From NCBI GenBank assembly GCA_052380005.1, contig JBQTCJ010000007.1: a stretch of 64,000 nucleotides of DNA; one strand, given 5' to 3'. Below, in pieces: positions 50,883-59,854 of the stretch. The position numbers and the translations under genes were made by a program. A model generated the notes under the pieces. That model did no database searches, was not told the origin of the DNA, and saw only the letters and a list, made by a program, of their open reading frames with translations. Positions within the stretch are counted from its first letter, which is position 1, and every line of letters starts with the position of its first letter. The DNA is from Salinarimonas sp052380005. Lineage in GTDB: Bacteria > Pseudomonadota > Alphaproteobacteria > Rhizobiales > Beijerinckiaceae.

Positions 50883-53800
50883 TCAGGCGGGCGCAGGCGC
50901 GTCGACCTCGACCCGCACGACCCGCCCCACGATCGGCTGATGCAGCCAAAGATCCCCGCATGGCCTTCCGGTCGCCCGCGACACCGCGCGCGCATAGAGC
51001 CCAGCCTGCCCCGCGAAGGCCGCGAGGCGGGCGTCCCCATCCTCGACCCCGCCGGGGAAGCTCTTGTGGTCGACGATGGCGAGGGTCTCGCCCGCGTCCA
51101 CCAGGAGGTCGATGCGCCCGGCGAGGACCCGGTCGCCGTCGGGCAGGTGCACCGGCCATTCCGGGGCGAGGCCCGCGTCGGGATAGCGGTCGGCGAGGAA
51201 GGCGGCGAGGCGCCGGGACATCTCCAGGAGGTCCTCGGGCGCGAGCGGCGCCGCGCCCCAGGCGGCGATCAGGCGCGTGGCGCGGGCGCGGCGACGATCC
51301 GGGCCGAAGGCCGGGTCGTCGCAGGCGAGGAAGCGGTGGCAGGCCTCGCCGATCGCCTGCATGTCGGGCTTGCCAGCCAGCACGAAGCGCGCGCCGAGAT
51401 CGATCGTCTCGACGATCCGCGCGCCCTCTCCCGCGACCCCGCTCGGCGCGATCCGCAGCGGCGGGTGCGTGCGGCGCTCAATGACGGGGCGGAGGTGATC
51501 GACGGGCGCGGGCGCCGCCGCGGCCTCGGCCCGCGGGGTCGGCTCGCCGCGGCACGGGAACGTGCGCTCGCCCACCCGCACCAGTCCGTTGGCGAAGGAG
51601 ACGAGCGGCGTCCCGGCCCCGTCCGTCAGCTCGTCGAGCCAGGCGCAGTCCTTGCCGGTGAGGGCGAAGACCAGCGTGTCGCGGGCGCGGGTGAGGCCGA
51701 CATAGAGGAGGCGCACGCGCTCGAGCCGCTCGGCGGCCATGGCGGCGACGCCCTCCGGGCTCGTCGCGGCCGTCTCGTCGAGGCCGACGCCCTTCTTCTG
51801 GTCGCCGTAAGGCCAGGGCCAGTAGCGCAGGACGCGGCCTGCGAGCGGGTCGCGCCAGTCGGGCGGCGCGCCCGTCGCGTTCTCGGCGCGCAGGCCGAAG
51901 GGCGAGCCCTTGGCCTCGGATTCGAGCTCGGTGAGGACGACGATCGGCCATTCGAGGCCCTTCGCGCCGTGATAGGTCAGCACGTGAATGGCGTCGGGAT
52001 GCCGGCTCTTGGGGCGGTCCGCCTTGTCGAGCGCGCCGAGCCAGGCGCACAGGCCCACCAGGGTCGCGGGCGTGCGCTCGGCGCGGCACTCCTCCTCGTA
52101 GGTGGACGCCAGCGCGCGCAGCGCCTCGAGGTCGTGCCAGCGCTCCTCGAGCATGCCCCAGGACCCGACGAGGGCGACGAGGCCGGGGACGTGCAGGACC
52201 GCGTCGAGCATCTCGGCCGGCGTGAGCTGGGCGGCGCGACCGCGCAGCGCCTCGAGTTCGCCGGTGAAGGGCAGCGCGACGCGCAGCGCCTCGATCGGCG
52301 TCTCGGCGAAGGAGGCGGCGAGCCAGTCCTCGTCGTCGCGCGCGAAGCGGCACAATTCGGCCAGCGCCAGCGTGTCCGAGGGATCGGCGACGGCGCGCAA
52401 GGCGGCCGTCATCAGCTCCGCCTGCGGCGTGGCGAGAAGCCCCGCGCGGTCGACGGCGACGCGCAGGCCCGACGCGGCGAGCGCCTTGGCGATGGCGCCG
52501 ACTTGGCCGTTGCTCCGGCACAGGATCGCGACGTCGCCGCCCCGGGCGGGGCGGGTCTCGTCCGTGCCCTTGACGCCGACCGGCCACGCCTTCGGCTCGG
52601 CGAGGAGGCCGGCGAGGTGCGCGGCGAGCGCGGCGGTGCGCTCGCCGGCGTTCTTCCCCGCCATGCTCCAGACGGAGAAGGCCGCGGGCGCCTCGGAGCC
52701 GTCCTCGCGCGCGGCCGCGTCGAAGGCGATCTCCTCGTCCGTCGTGCTGACGGCGCGGAAGGGCGGCAGGAAGGCCGCGTTGACGAGATCGACGATCGGC
52801 GGGCGGGAGCGCCAGGACTTGCGCAGGTAGCGCGTCGCGCCGCCGGTCCCTTTTGTGATCCCCTGCGCCGCGGCGAGCGTCAGCTCCGGGTCCGCGTCGC
52901 GGAAGCCGAAGATCGACTGCTTCGGATCGCCCACCCAGACGCTCACCGGTACGATGGCGGCGAGCGCGGAGAAGATCGCCACCTGGATCGGGCTCGAATC
53001 CTGGAACTCGTCGACGAACACGGCGCCGATCAGCTCCTGCAGCCGCTCCCGGTTGGCGGGATCGCGCAGGATCGCGAGCGCGAGCATCTCCTGGTCGACG
53101 AAGTCGACGAGGCCGCGCTCGCGCTTGTAGGCGGCGTAGGCCGTCATGCAGCGCGCGGCGCAGGCGAACTGGGCGGCGACGAAGTCCGCGAGGTCGGCGC
53201 GCAGGCGCGGATGGCGGGGATGCGTAGCGGCGGCGGTGACGACGTCGGCGAACAGGGCCGCGTCTGCCTTCGTCGCCCCGAGCTTTGAGAGCTGCGCCCA
53301 GTCCGACCAGGGGAGAGGATCGCCGCGGCGCAGGGCCTCGCGCGCCGCCTTGACGCGGGGGACATCCTTGTCGAGCGTGCCCTTCTTCAGCGTGTCGACC
53401 ACGCTCGGCGTCAGCTCCGCGCAGCAGCGCGCGACCGCATCCGCGAGCGCCCGATCGAGGCTCTCCGCCGTCTCGCCCGGGCGCGGGGCGCCGAGGATGC
53501 GGTGGAGACCCGCGATCGAATGGTCGGCGCAGCGGCGCATGTCCACGGGCCGCAGCCCGTTCAGATGGGCCACGTCGACCATGCGGCGCACGTCGTCGCG
53601 CCAGCCGCGCTTCGTCCCGGCCGGACCCGAATAGTCCCGCTCGGGCACGGAGAGCCGCTCCGCGATCGCGCCGATCTCCGCCGCATGCGCCTCCATCGCC
53701 TCGCCGGTGGCGCGGGCGAAGAGCACGGCCTGGCGGTCCTCCGCGACCACCTCGGCCGTGGGCGAGCGTCCGAGCGCGAAGGCGAAGGCCTCGATCAGGG

Positions 53801-54068
53801 TGCCGCAGACGCTGTTCACCGTGCCGATCCGGGCGGTGAGCATCGCGGCCGCGATGTCCGCGCGGCCCTGCTCGATGAGCTTCGTGCGGATGCGCGCGGA
53901 GAGCTCGCCTGCGGCCTTCTTGGTGAAGGTCGCGGCCAGCAGCCGGTCGGGCTCGAGGCCGCCGGCGATGGCGCGGGCGATCTCCTCGACGAGGGTGTAG
54001 GTCTTGCCGGTGCCGGCTGAGGCGATGAGCGAGTCGACGCGGCCGAAGGCGGGTTGGCTCGACGACAT
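50883..54068 (-). CDS. addA: AddA-like UvrD-family helicase-nuclease
   Basis: This is a 1061-residue SF1 helicase with a C-terminal RecB-type nuclease. Motif I is IASAGTGKTYTLVEEIARAI (about 14-33). Motif II is FVDEFQDSSPIQ, motif III GDPKQSIFGFRDADPELT, motif IV YLRKSWRSRPPIVDLV, motif V VLTYHGAKGLEWPIVVLTEL and motif VI RLLYVGLTRARDTLVF. The nuclease has LAGRIDLLVDAGETLAIVDH followed by KSF, the D-xn-DxK pattern. It is coupled to the addB-like gene by a one-base stop/start overlap. It may be the genome's recombination enzyme, but divergent sequence and the position next to McrBC make a defence-associated paralogue possible. Confidence 0.88.
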   Translation of the reverse strand: MSSSQPAFGRVDSLIASAGTGKTYTLVEEIARAIAGGLEPDRLLAATFTKKAAGELSARIRTKLIEQGRADIAAAMLTARIGTVNSVCGTLIEAFAFALGRSPTAEVVAEDRQAVLFARATGEAMEAHAAEIGAIAERLSVPERDYSGPAGTKRGWRDDVRRMVDVAHLNGLRPVDMRRCADHSIAGLHRILGAPRPGETAESLDRALADAVARCCAELTPSVVDTLKKGTLDKDVPRVKAAREALRRGDPLPWSDWAQLSKLGATKADAALFADVVTAAATHPRHPRLRADLADFVAAQFACAARCMTAYAAYKRERGLVDFVDQEMLALAILRDPANRERLQELIGAVFVDEFQDSSPIQVAIFSALAAIVPVSVWVGDPKQSIFGFRDADPELTLAAAQGITKGTGGATRYLRKSWRSRPPIVDLVNAAFLPPFRAVSTTDEEIAFDAAAREDGSEAPAAFSVWSMAGKNAGERTAALAAHLAGLLAEPKAWPVGVKGTDETRPARGGDVAILCRSNGQVGAIAKALAASGLRVAVDRAGLLATPQAELMTAALRAVADPSDTLALAELCRFARDDEDWLAASFAETPIEALRVALPFTGELEALRGRAAQLTPAEMLDAVLHVPGLVALVGSWGMLEERWHDLEALRALASTYEEECRAERTPATLVGLCAWLGALDKADRPKSRHPDAIHVLTYHGAKGLEWPIVVLTELESEAKGSPFGLRAENATGAPPDWRDPLAGRVLRYWPWPYGDQKKGVGLDETAATSPEGVAAMAAERLERVRLLYVGLTRARDTLVFALTGKDCAWLDELTDGAGTPLVSFANGLVRVGERTFPCRGEPTPRAEAAAAPAPVDHLRPVIERRTHPPLRIAPSGVAGEGARIVETIDLGARFVLAGKPDMQAIGEACHRFLACDDPAFGPDRRRARATRLIAAWGAAPLAPEDLLEMSRRLAAFLADRYPDAGLAPEWPVHLPDGDRVLAGRIDLLVDAGETLAIVDHKSFPGGVEDGDARLAAFAGQAGLYARAVSRATGRPCGDLWLHQPIVGRVVRVEVDAPAPA

Positions 54069-56737
54069 CACGCGCTCCTCACCCGGCACAGGCCCTGATA
54101 GTCGCAGTATTCGCACGCGACCTCGCGCACGAGCGGCAGGTCCGGCGGCTCGTGGTCCTCGCAGCCCTCCACCCCGCGGGCGACGAGACGCCCGCCCTCC
54201 GCCGCGTCGCGCCAGAGGCGGTAGGTCTCGCGCATCGCTGCCCAGGTCTCGGGCAGCGTCCGGGACGCCTCGATCCCGAAGCCTGTGAGCCCTTCCCTGG
54301 CGGGCGTCGCGAAGAGCCGCTGGCGCAGCAGGAAGTATCCCGCCCGCGCCCCGACGCCGCCGCGCACGGCGGCGTAGGTCGCGAGCTGGATGGCGCGGCC
54401 GTCCGCGATCTCCTCCCGTCGACGCTTCGGGCTGCGCGTCCACTTGAGGTCGATGATGACGATGCCGCCGCGCGCGTCCTGCGCGACGAGGTCGATGGCG
54501 CCGTGCACGGGCAGACCCGGCTCGGCCTCCGTCTCGAAGCGCTCCTCGGTGGCGACGACGCTCAGGTCGTTGTCGGCGAGGAGCGTCGCCAGCGTCGCCA
54601 TGGCCTCCGGCAGGCGGCGGCGGGCGAAGGCGAGGTCGATCGCCGCCGCGGGATGGCGCAGCGGCGCGGCGAACACGTCGATCAGCGCGTCGAGCCGCGA
54701 CCGCGTCGCCGCCGCGGCGGCGTCCGGCGCCGGGGGCGGGCCGGGCCGGAAGATCTCGACCGAGAGGGCATGGGCCAGATTGCCGATCAGCCGCTCCTCG
54801 TCGCCGATCGCCCGCGCCCGGCCGGGATAGAGCCCCGCCACGTGGCGCAGCGCCCAGGCGAGCGGGCAGGCCGCGAGCGTCTCGAAGGACGTGGCGGATT
54901 GCTTGCGCCCGGCGAGCCGGGCGGCGAAGTCGGCCGGCGTCGGCCAGAGCGCCCGTCCCGCTGGCGGCGCACTCGCCGGCGCGGGCATGCGGACGATCTC
55001 GCGGCCGCACAGATTCGTCGCGGGGGCGGCGAGCGCCTCCTCCAGCCGGGCGCGTGTGCCGAGCACCTTCAGCGCCGGCGCGATCCGGTGGGCGAGGGGA
55101 TGCAGTGCGTCCTCGTCGTGCGCTTCGAGTCCGGGCGCGACGAGGAGGAGGCGCTCGCGGGCGCACAGAACGGCCCGCTCCCAGGCCGCGGCCGCCGCGG
55201 CGGCGGCGCGGGCGGGCGTGTCCGGGACGATCCCGACGGCTGCCAGCGCCTCGCGCTCGGCCTTCGTCCACGGGCTCGCCGCGGCGGCGTCTCCCGGCGC
55301 GAAGAAGTTCCACCAGACCACCGTATCGACCGGCCCCCAGACCGCGCCCGGATGCGCAACGCAGCGCCAGGGCGCCGCCTCGGCGACGGCCGCGGGATCG
55401 GGCTCGCCCGTGTCGAGCGCCTCGTCGACGATCCGCTCGATCAGGGTGCGCGGGTAGTGCGCGCGCCCGAGCGCGACGAGGGCGCGACGAACGTCGTCGG
55501 CCAGGCGCGCGGTGGCGAGGAAGAGCGGATCGTGCGTCGTGGCGTAGCGGGCGACGGCCCAGGAGGCCCCCCGGTCGCAGATCGCAAGCGCCTGCGCGAT
55601 CGGCATGCCGGCGATCGGATCCGCGCAGTCCGGATCGGCCCAGGCGCGCCAGCGCTCGAGGCGGCGCGCCGCCCGGGCGGCGTCCCCCTCGGCGTCGGCG
55701 AGGGCGTCGGCCTCGATCTCCGCCCAGGCTTCCGCCCACTCGCGCCCCCCGCGGCCCGGCGCCTCCTCCAGCGCGCCGGCCAGACGCCTGGCGGCCCGGA
55801 GGCCGATCGGGCCGTCGGGGAAGGCGAGGAGCTGCATCAGCGCATGGGGGTCGAACGGCGCCCACGCCACGGCGAAACCGAGCTGGAGCACCTGGAGCGT
55901 CCCGCGGCGCGGCGAGCGCAGGCTCCGCCCTGCCCGCGGCTGGCCCGCAGCGGCGAGCCCGTGGTCGAGCAGCCGGCTGTCGCCGCCCTCGGCGACGAGG
56001 GTGGCGGTCGCCCCCGCGGGCGCGGTCTCGACCCATTGCCCGACGAGCTCGGCGGCGAGCGGCGCGCTGGCGCAGGCGGCCAGCGTGACGCTTCCGTCCG
56101 GCGCGCCGGCAGGAGTTTCACCGTCGCCGAGCCAGCGCTGGAGCCGCCCGAGCGCGGTCTCGGCGGGCGCGGCCGGGGCGAAGGCCGTCTCCTCGACGGC
56201 GACGCCCAGCGCCTCCAGCCGATCGACGAGCCGGCGCAGGCCCGGAGGCAGGTGGGCGCGACGATCGACCAGCCGCAGCCGGCCGAGGCGCGCGACGCAG
56301 TGCCTGTCGAGTTCGTCGAGCAGCCGCGCCATCCGGTCCGGCAGCCCCGGCGGGAGCCCTTCCGCCGCCCGCTCGGCGGCGGCAAGATCGGCGAGGCGCG
56401 GCGCGTCGAGGTCGTGCTCCGCCGCCCAGCCGGCCTCGACGAGCCCGTCGCGCCAGCGCAGCAGCACCCGCGCCGTCGCCCATGCGTCCGCCTCGAGCGA
56501 GCGCGACCAGAACCGCCCCGGCCCCGCCGCCTCCAGCGCCCGCTGCCACGCGGCGATACGGGTCACGGCGCTCGCCACGGGTGTCGAGAGGCCGCAGAAC
56601 GTCTCCAGGCTGTCGACGAGCCCCAGCGGCCCGACGACCGGTGCGCCAAGCGCCCCCGCCGCCCCGCCGCAGCCGTCCGGCGCGCCGCCAGCGTCGAGGG
56701 AGAGGCCGACCATTATGTCCAGGCTTGGAATGGGCAT
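54068..56737 (-). CDS. AddB-like PD-(D/E)XK nuclease subunit
   Basis: The 889-residue protein has a poorly conserved first 600 residues without a Walker A loop, as expected for the inactive helicase half of AddB-type proteins. The C-terminal nuclease has SATSFETLAACPLAWALRHV (about 636-655), VHGAIDLVAQDARGGIVIID followed by LKWTRS with the D-xn-DxK site, and a last cluster CEYCDYQGLC. One upstream Cys plus Cys-x2-Cys-x5-Cys matches the four-cysteine iron-sulfur clasp of AddB and Cas4 nucleases. It is co-translated with the addA-like helicase. The start is uncertain; the ATG at 56737 has a weak ribosome site. Confidence 0.8.
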   Translation of the reverse strand: MPIPSLDIMVGLSLDAGGAPDGCGGAAGALGAPVVGPLGLVDSLETFCGLSTPVASAVTRIAAWQRALEAAGPGRFWSRSLEADAWATARVLLRWRDGLVEAGWAAEHDLDAPRLADLAAAERAAEGLPPGLPDRMARLLDELDRHCVARLGRLRLVDRRAHLPPGLRRLVDRLEALGVAVEETAFAPAAPAETALGRLQRWLGDGETPAGAPDGSVTLAACASAPLAAELVGQWVETAPAGATATLVAEGGDSRLLDHGLAAAGQPRAGRSLRSPRRGTLQVLQLGFAVAWAPFDPHALMQLLAFPDGPIGLRAARRLAGALEEAPGRGGREWAEAWAEIEADALADAEGDAARAARRLERWRAWADPDCADPIAGMPIAQALAICDRGASWAVARYATTHDPLFLATARLADDVRRALVALGRAHYPRTLIERIVDEALDTGEPDPAAVAEAAPWRCVAHPGAVWGPVDTVVWWNFFAPGDAAAASPWTKAEREALAAVGIVPDTPARAAAAAAAAWERAVLCARERLLLVAPGLEAHDEDALHPLAHRIAPALKVLGTRARLEEALAAPATNLCGREIVRMPAPASAPPAGRALWPTPADFAARLAGRKQSATSFETLAACPLAWALRHVAGLYPGRARAIGDEERLIGNLAHALSVEIFRPGPPPAPDAAAAATRSRLDALIDVFAAPLRHPAAAIDLAFARRRLPEAMATLATLLADNDLSVVATEERFETEAEPGLPVHGAIDLVAQDARGGIVIIDLKWTRSPKRRREEIADGRAIQLATYAAVRGGVGARAGYFLLRQRLFATPAREGLTGFGIEASRTLPETWAAMRETYRLWRDAAEGGRLVARGVEGCEDHEPPDLPLVREVACEYCDYQGLCRVRSA

Positions 56738-56863
56738 GAGGCAAAAACCTGTTCCATAAGCCGCGTCGGAGGCGGGCGAATCGGGACGTTGCGCGGTGAC
56801 CTGGGCGGAAGCCTACGAATGAGGTCGGCATGCCGCAACGTCGGGTGTGGCATCCCTCACAGG

Positions 56864-57624
56864 CTAGAACACGGATTCGAGGCCGAACCGGACCGCGACA
56901 GCCTTCGCATGCTCCCGGATGCGCGCGTCGTCGGAGGCCGCCCAGCAGGCGAGAAGGTCCGCGTAGGAGCCCGTCTGCTGCAACATCTTGCGGACCGTCT
57001 CCCCGGTCCAGGACCTCCCGGTCTTCGACCGCACGCCTTCGCGATTGAGAAGGTCGGCGATGGCCGCGTAGCGCCCGCGGGTCTGCACGATGCGCTCCGC
57101 GGCCTCGATCAGCTTCGCCTCGGCCCTCTTCGCGAACTCGGCGCGCTGCGCGGCGTCGAGCTCGCGCCAGTCCTCGAAGTGGCGGATCGGATCGAAGAGC
57201 GTTCCGTCGACGGCGACCGGCGTCGGCTCGATCGGGATGGGCTTGTAACCGAGCTCGCGCGCGATGCGATCGAGCTGCGGATGCCGGCGCCAATGGCTGG
57301 TGCCGTAATCGAACCGCACGTAGACGAGCAGCGGCTCCCGCGCGTTGCAGCGCGCCCGCGCCTTGGCCAGCGTCTCGCCGCAGGCGTCGGTGACGCAATC
57401 CGTGCGCAGATCGATGAACGGCACCTCGTCCACCAGCGCGACCGCATTCTCCCGCGCCCATGCGCGGACGCGCTCCATCTGTACCGAATCGTGCGGCTCG
57501 CCTTCGCCGCCTCCTCCGCATCGCGCGGGAGGCGCGTGAAGCCCGCCCAGTTCACCGGCCGCGTCCAGTAGAAGCCCACCGCCGCGTCCCGGCCTCTAGA
57601 CTCCCGCCCATCCACGTCCCGCAT
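56864..57624 (-). pseudogene. Recombinase-like gene split by a frameshift
   Basis: Two frames read as one protein. The first starts at 57624 behind a strong GGAGGGGGCG site with MRDVDGRESRGRDAAVGFYW and runs to ASRTIRY near 57480. The second continues as MERVRAWARENAVALVDEVP from 57478 to the stop at 56864. Adding one base between TAC and AG would restore RTIRYQMERVRAW. The C-terminal part (YAAIADLLNREGVRSKTGRS, then WTGETVRKML) resembles the helix-turn-helix of serine-recombinase C-terminal domains, but no catalytic resolvase domain is present. It could be a pseudogene, a sequencing error, or a programmed shift. Confidence 0.7.
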
Positions 57625-57714
57625 CGCCCCCTCCGATTCCGGAAAAGTCCGGCGGCTTCTGCCGCCTCGCTTAGAGGAACGATAAACCGGGGCATGTCAG
57701 ACGGAGGTATGGAT

Positions 57715-59646
57715 ATGACGGACAACCGAAACGACACGCTCCGCATCGCAGAGATCGCCTGGCCCGGCGCTCCGGGGTCTCCCTGCTCCGGCATGATCGG
57801 CGTGACCTTCGCCCCCGGCAAGACCCAATCTGGCGCGCGCTCCGGCTCCCACGCCCGCGACCTCGCGACGGATCTCGACGTGATCGCCGCCTGGAACGCC
57901 GCGGCCGTGGTGACGCTGGTCGAGCCCTTCGAGCTCGAGGCGCTGCGCATCCCGACCCTCGGCGAGGAGGTGCGCCGCCGCTTCATGGAATGGCATCACC
58001 ACCCGATCGTCGACGGCGACGTCCCGGACGCCGCCTTCGAGGCGGGCTGGCCCGACCTGTCCGCGCGCCTGCGGCGCCTCCTCGATTGCGGCGGGCGCGT
58101 CCTCGTCCATTGCAAGGGCGGGCTCGGCCGCGCCGGATCCGTCGCCGCGCGGCTCCTGGTCGAAGCGGGCGTCGTGCCCGACCTGGCGATCGAGACGGTC
58201 CGCTCGGCGCGGCCCGGAGCCATCGAGACCCTTCCTCAGGAGCGTTGGGTTGCACGGCCCGTCGCGCCGGTCGCCGAGACGGCGAACGCGGACGAGCGCC
58301 GACGCGACCGGGCGATCGGCGCGCTCCTCGGTCTCGCGGTAGGCGACGCCGTGGGCGCGGCGATCGAGTTCTCGTCCCGGCCCGAGGTCGCCGTCCTCTC
58401 CGACATGGTCGGCGGCGGCCCGTTCGGCCTCGAGCCCGGGCAGTGGACCGACGACACGGCTATGGCGCTGACCCTTGCCGACAGCCTCCTCGCCAATCCC
58501 GACCTCGACCCCACCGACCTGATGACGCGCTTCGTCTCTTGGTGGCGCGAGGGGACCTATTCCTGCACGGGCGACTGCTTCGACATCGGCATCGCCACGC
58601 GCCGGGCGCTCGGCGCGTTCGAGCGTAGCGGCGACCCGATCGCCGGATCGACGCGCCCGGAGCACTCGGGCAACGGCGCGCTGATGCGGCTCTCGCCCGT
58701 CGCGATCCGCCATTGGCCCAACCCCGCGCGGCTCGCGCGAGTCGCGGCGCTCCAGACCCGCACCACCCACGGCTCTCCCGACACGATCGCCGCATCGGAA
58801 ATCTACGCCGAGCTGATCGCCCGCGCCATCGCCGGCGCGCCGGCGCAGCAGGTGCTGACGACACCCGCGGCGAGCCGCGTCCAGGGCGGCTTCCTCGGCC
58901 TGCCGCGCGAGAAGGTTCGCGGGTCCGGCTGGGTGGTCCATTCCCTCCAGGCGGCGCTCTGGGCGGCGGCCCGCACGACGACCTTCCGCGACGCCGTGCT
59001 GCTCGCCGCCAATCTCGGCGAGGATGCCGACACCACCGCCGCCATCGCCGGCCAGCTCGCAGGTGCGCTCTACGGCGCCTCCGGCATCCCCGGCGCGTGG
59101 CTCGAGCGGCTCGCCTGGCGCGCGCGCATCGAGGAGACGGCCGCGGCGCTCTACGCGGATAGCCTCGGCGGACCCGCGACCCGGATCGACGACGACGAGG
59201 AGGAAAGCCTCGCGCATGCCCCGGTGAGCCCGATCGTCCTGACCTCCAACGAGCTGGAGGCCGCCAACCGTGCGGAAGCCACCGCGCTCCTCATCCGCGC
59301 CGGCTATCGGGTCTATCGGCCCGAGGCGGACTGCTACGGGGAGGATCTCGTGGTGCGCGCCCCGGACGGGGCGCTAAGACCGGTGCAGCTGAAGGGTCGC
59401 CCGACCGTGGACAAGAAGCGCTACGGCGGAGACGGCGGCATCTGGATGCTCTTCCCCGATCCCAACGGCGACGCCGGCAACGGACGGGAGTGGTACTTCG
59501 TGCCCCACGAGACGCTCTACGCCTGGATCGAGGCGCGGCACGGGCATGCGGCGGGCTGGAAGGTAGCCTGGGGCTATCCGCACATGTCGAAGGCGTTGCG
59601 AGAGTTCCTCGCGCCCTACGCCAGCGCGCGTTGGGCGGCGGGCTGA
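57715..59646 (+). CDS. Cys-phosphatase / ADP-ribosylglycohydrolase / putative nuclease fusion
   Basis: The 643-residue protein joins three parts. Residues about 25-180 form a dual-specificity-phosphatase-like domain with the P-loop VHCKGGLGRAGSVAARL (131-147; Cys133, Arg139) and candidate acids at 100-102. Residues about 195-480 form an ADP-ribosylglycohydrolase (DraG-type) domain with GALLGLAVGDAVGAAIEFSS, WTDDTAMAL (244-252) and NLGEDADTTAAIAGQLAGAL (433-452), which supply the two-metal aspartates. Residues about 510-643 contain GEDLVV (542-547) and VQLKG (557-561), a D-xn-QxK pattern like some PD-(D/E)XK nucleases. The ATG at 57715 is chosen for its GGAGG site. The sacsin-like gene follows 208 bases later on the same strand. 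Confidence 0.85.
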   Translation: MTDNRNDTLRIAEIAWPGAPGSPCSGMIGVTFAPGKTQSGARSGSHARDLATDLDVIAAWNAAAVVTLVEPFELEALRIPTLGEEVRRRFMEWHHHPIVDGDVPDAAFEAGWPDLSARLRRLLDCGGRVLVHCKGGLGRAGSVAARLLVEAGVVPDLAIETVRSARPGAIETLPQERWVARPVAPVAETANADERRRDRAIGALLGLAVGDAVGAAIEFSSRPEVAVLSDMVGGGPFGLEPGQWTDDTAMALTLADSLLANPDLDPTDLMTRFVSWWREGTYSCTGDCFDIGIATRRALGAFERSGDPIAGSTRPEHSGNGALMRLSPVAIRHWPNPARLARVAALQTRTTHGSPDTIAASEIYAELIARAIAGAPAQQVLTTPAASRVQGGFLGLPREKVRGSGWVVHSLQAALWAAARTTTFRDAVLLAANLGEDADTTAAIAGQLAGALYGASGIPGAWLERLAWRARIEETAAALYADSLGGPATRIDDDEEESLAHAPVSPIVLTSNELEAANRAEATALLIRAGYRVYRPEADCYGEDLVVRAPDGALRPVQLKGRPTVDKKRYGGDGGIWMLFPDPNGDAGNGREWYFVPHETLYAWIEARHGHAAGWKVAWGYPHMSKALREFLAPYASARWAAG

Positions 59647-59854
59647 GGGCGCGGCGGCTCGGGTAGCCCCCGGATCACGTCGGCGCCGTCCTGCCACCCG
59701 GCAAAAGCTACCAGATTCCAACATCTCATAAGACAACATCCGAATCGGGATCAGCACCGATTTACTGACGCGTCCTTCTGAACAAGACTTGGTCCTCCAT
59801 GCGACTCGATGCGCTTCGTCCGGCATCCGGCGCAGCTGCGAAAGCGACGATATC

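Noticed and set aside
56118..57521. Minus-strand frame of 467 codons across the addB-like start and the recombinase-like gene
   Set aside because: It runs out of frame through both; its Arg/Ala-rich translation shows no domain.
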